From positions 1 to 7,975 of the forward strand of contig CAIZLI010000080.1 in assembly GCA_903933765.1 (NCBI GenBank): a stretch of 7,975 bases of DNA, written 5' to 3'. The notes under the pieces were generated by a model. The model searched no databases and had not been told where the DNA came from. It was given only the letters and a program-made list of their open reading frames with translations. Source of the stretch: an uncultured Bacteroidota bacterium. GTDB lineage: Bacteria > Bacteroidota > Bacteroidia > Chitinophagales > Chitinophagaceae. Shown here one piece after another: positions 7,544 to 7,975 of this stretch. A program made the translations under genes and the position numbers. Numbering within the stretch: position 1 is the stretch's first letter; the number at the start of each line of letters is the position of its first letter.

Positions 7544-7726
7544 TCATTTAACAACGAACTTGAATTTGAGTAAAGAATTGATAAAACTTAATGGCATTAA
7601 AAGCCCGCCGATCGCTAACCATGAGATTTTATCAGCCTGGTTTAGCTACCTATTAATCCATCCGGAAATCATGATATACATCATATTTAAAATAAAAGGA
7701 CCCACGATGTAACGTAAGTCCTTGAT
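7544..7726 (-). pseudogene. Possible decayed 3' end of a membrane-protein gene
   Basis: In one leftward frame, codons from 7726 read IKDLRYIVGPFILNMMYI, then MISGWINR, an amber stop (7648-7646), then LNQADKISWLAIGG and LLMPLSFINSLLKFKFVVK, ending at TGA (7546-7544). The peptide has two hydrophobic segments with loop-like charged residues and looks protein-like apart from the single stop. AT-rich DNA easily produces such hydrophobic chance translations, and this reading conflicts with the hairpin at 7696-7723 being a terminator. I do not recognise a family. The stop could be real decay or an assembly error near the contig end. Confidence 0.22.
7696..7723 (-). terminator. Strong intrinsic-terminator-like hairpin, leftward
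   Basis: Read leftward, AAGGACTTACG (7723-7713) pairs with CGTGGGTCCTT (7706-7696) around the loop TTACAT. The 11-bp stem contains two G-U wobbles that exist only in the minus-strand RNA; the plus-strand RNA would have A-C mismatches there. It is followed directly by TTATTTTAAA, a U-rich tail. The wobble asymmetry and the tail both point to leftward termination of a transcript coming from beyond the contig end. Confidence 0.55.
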
Positions 7727-7825
7727 TTACATGAAGCGAGACCGGGATTGCCAAACAGTTTGCCTTACCCAATGCATTTCAATTAAAGCCTTCGGGTGCT
7801 GTTGGATTTATTTATGACTCCTATT

Positions 7826-7927
7826 CTAGAAAGATAAATTGTTATATACAATGAATTGAAGTTGTCCTCTTGTGATATTTTTTTGAGATTGAATTAAATA
7901 GCCAGTCTCTAGTCTTATATCAATAGT
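7826..7927 (-). CDS. Possible 3' fragment of a leftward gene cut by the contig end
   Basis: From the adapter junction at 7927 one leftward frame stays open for 33 codons (it begins TIDIRLETGYLIQ and ends FIVYNNLSF) and stops at TAG (7828-7826). A terminator-like hairpin follows about 100 bases later, as expected after a gene end. No family is recognised. In DNA this AT-rich a 33-codon open stretch can arise by chance, so this is weak. Confidence 0.2.
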   Translation of the reverse strand, partial: TIDIRLETGYLIQSQKNITRGQLQFIVYNNLSF

Positions 7928-7975
7928 AGATCGGAAGACGTCGTGTAGGGAAAGAGTGTAGGCTATAGTGTAGAT
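7928..7975. other. Illumina TruSeq dual-index adapter (non-genomic)
   Basis: The last 48 bases match the TruSeq universal (i5-side) adapter in reverse complement. AGATCGGAAGA is at 7928-7938, CGTCGTGTAGGGAAAGAGTG and a T are at 7939-7959, the 8-base index AGGCTATA is at 7960-7967 (reverse complement of D501, TATAGCCT) and GTGTAGAT is at 7968-7975. The standard adapter has a G between AGATCGGAAGA and CGTCG; that one base is missing here. This is read-through left in the assembly. The true genomic end is at or just before 7927. Confidence 0.97.

Larger units (their letters stand above)
7371..7927. other. 557-bp region without an intact gene
   Basis: This stretch lies upstream of the barrel gene and next to the contig end. 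It holds a promoter-like box (7436-7443), a bulged inverted repeat GCTAACC/GGTTTAGC (7614-7620 and 7639-7646), a strong leftward hairpin (7696-7723) and a GC-richer patch (about 7731-7805, roughly half G+C by count). Leftward open frames here are short and interrupted. No frame encodes a complete recognisable protein, and I find no complete tRNA. Confidence 0.7.

Noticed and set aside
7730..7810. tRNA on the minus strand, suggested by CAATCCCGGTCTCGCTTCA resembling a T-arm and acceptor 3' end
   Set aside because: There is no matching 5' acceptor strand (GAAGCGA-like) 70-90 bases upstream, no complete GGTTCRA T-arm and no anticodon arm.
7731..7817. 28-codon cysteine-rich ORF on the plus strand starting MKRDRDCQTVC
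   Set aside because: It is very short, has no supporting start context, runs opposite to the local hairpin direction and resembles spurious ORFs often called in intergenic DNA.
1..7975. CRISPR arrays, insertion sequences, phage genes or defence islands
   Set aside because: No regularly spaced direct repeats, transposase or integrase motifs, or recognisable defence proteins were seen on either strand.

Overview
The window looks like a contig-terminal piece of a Bacteroidota chromosome, probably Chitinophagaceae or a close relative. The case for this is AT-rich DNA, several exported proteins whose signal peptides end in A-Q (LSAQ, IAQ, NAQ), starts without clear Shine-Dalgarno sequences, Bacteroidota-type promoter elements (TAnnTTTG), and a gene set typical of that phylum. 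No named species can be assigned from sequence alone.

Layout, left to right. Bases 1-152 (minus) are the first 50 codons of an exported protein whose N-terminus resembles the DUF885 family; the rest lies off the left edge. A 183-bp divergent spacer separates it from a large exported Asp-box (BNR/sortilin-like) beta-propeller protein (336-3425, plus). A short YqgE/AlgH protein follows (3499-3927, plus), running convergently into a fluoride channel gene, crcB/fluC (3933-4307, minus). A 122-bp divergent spacer leads to a small exported lipocalin-like protein of unknown function (4430-4960, plus). This converges on an exported two-part protein with a C-terminal FKBP prolyl isomerase (4991-6043, minus). 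Next is a POTRA-less Omp85/BamA-type outer-membrane barrel (6192-7370, minus). The last 557 bp before the artefact (7371-7927) hold no intact gene: a likely promoter for the barrel gene, a strong leftward hairpin, a GC-rich patch and possibly decayed coding sequence.

Bases 7928-7975 are not genomic. They match an Illumina TruSeq dual-index adapter read-through, including what I recognise as the reverse complement of the D501 i5 index, with one base missing.

The genes do not form an obvious pathway. Most encode envelope or exported proteins, in single-gene or loosely spaced units with alternating orientation. I found no defence system, mobile element, CRISPR array or other clearly novel system. 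The points most worth checking are the adapter, the crcB gene architecture (possible leaderless promoter and a terminator hairpin inside its last codons), the FKBP fusion and the short YqgE.
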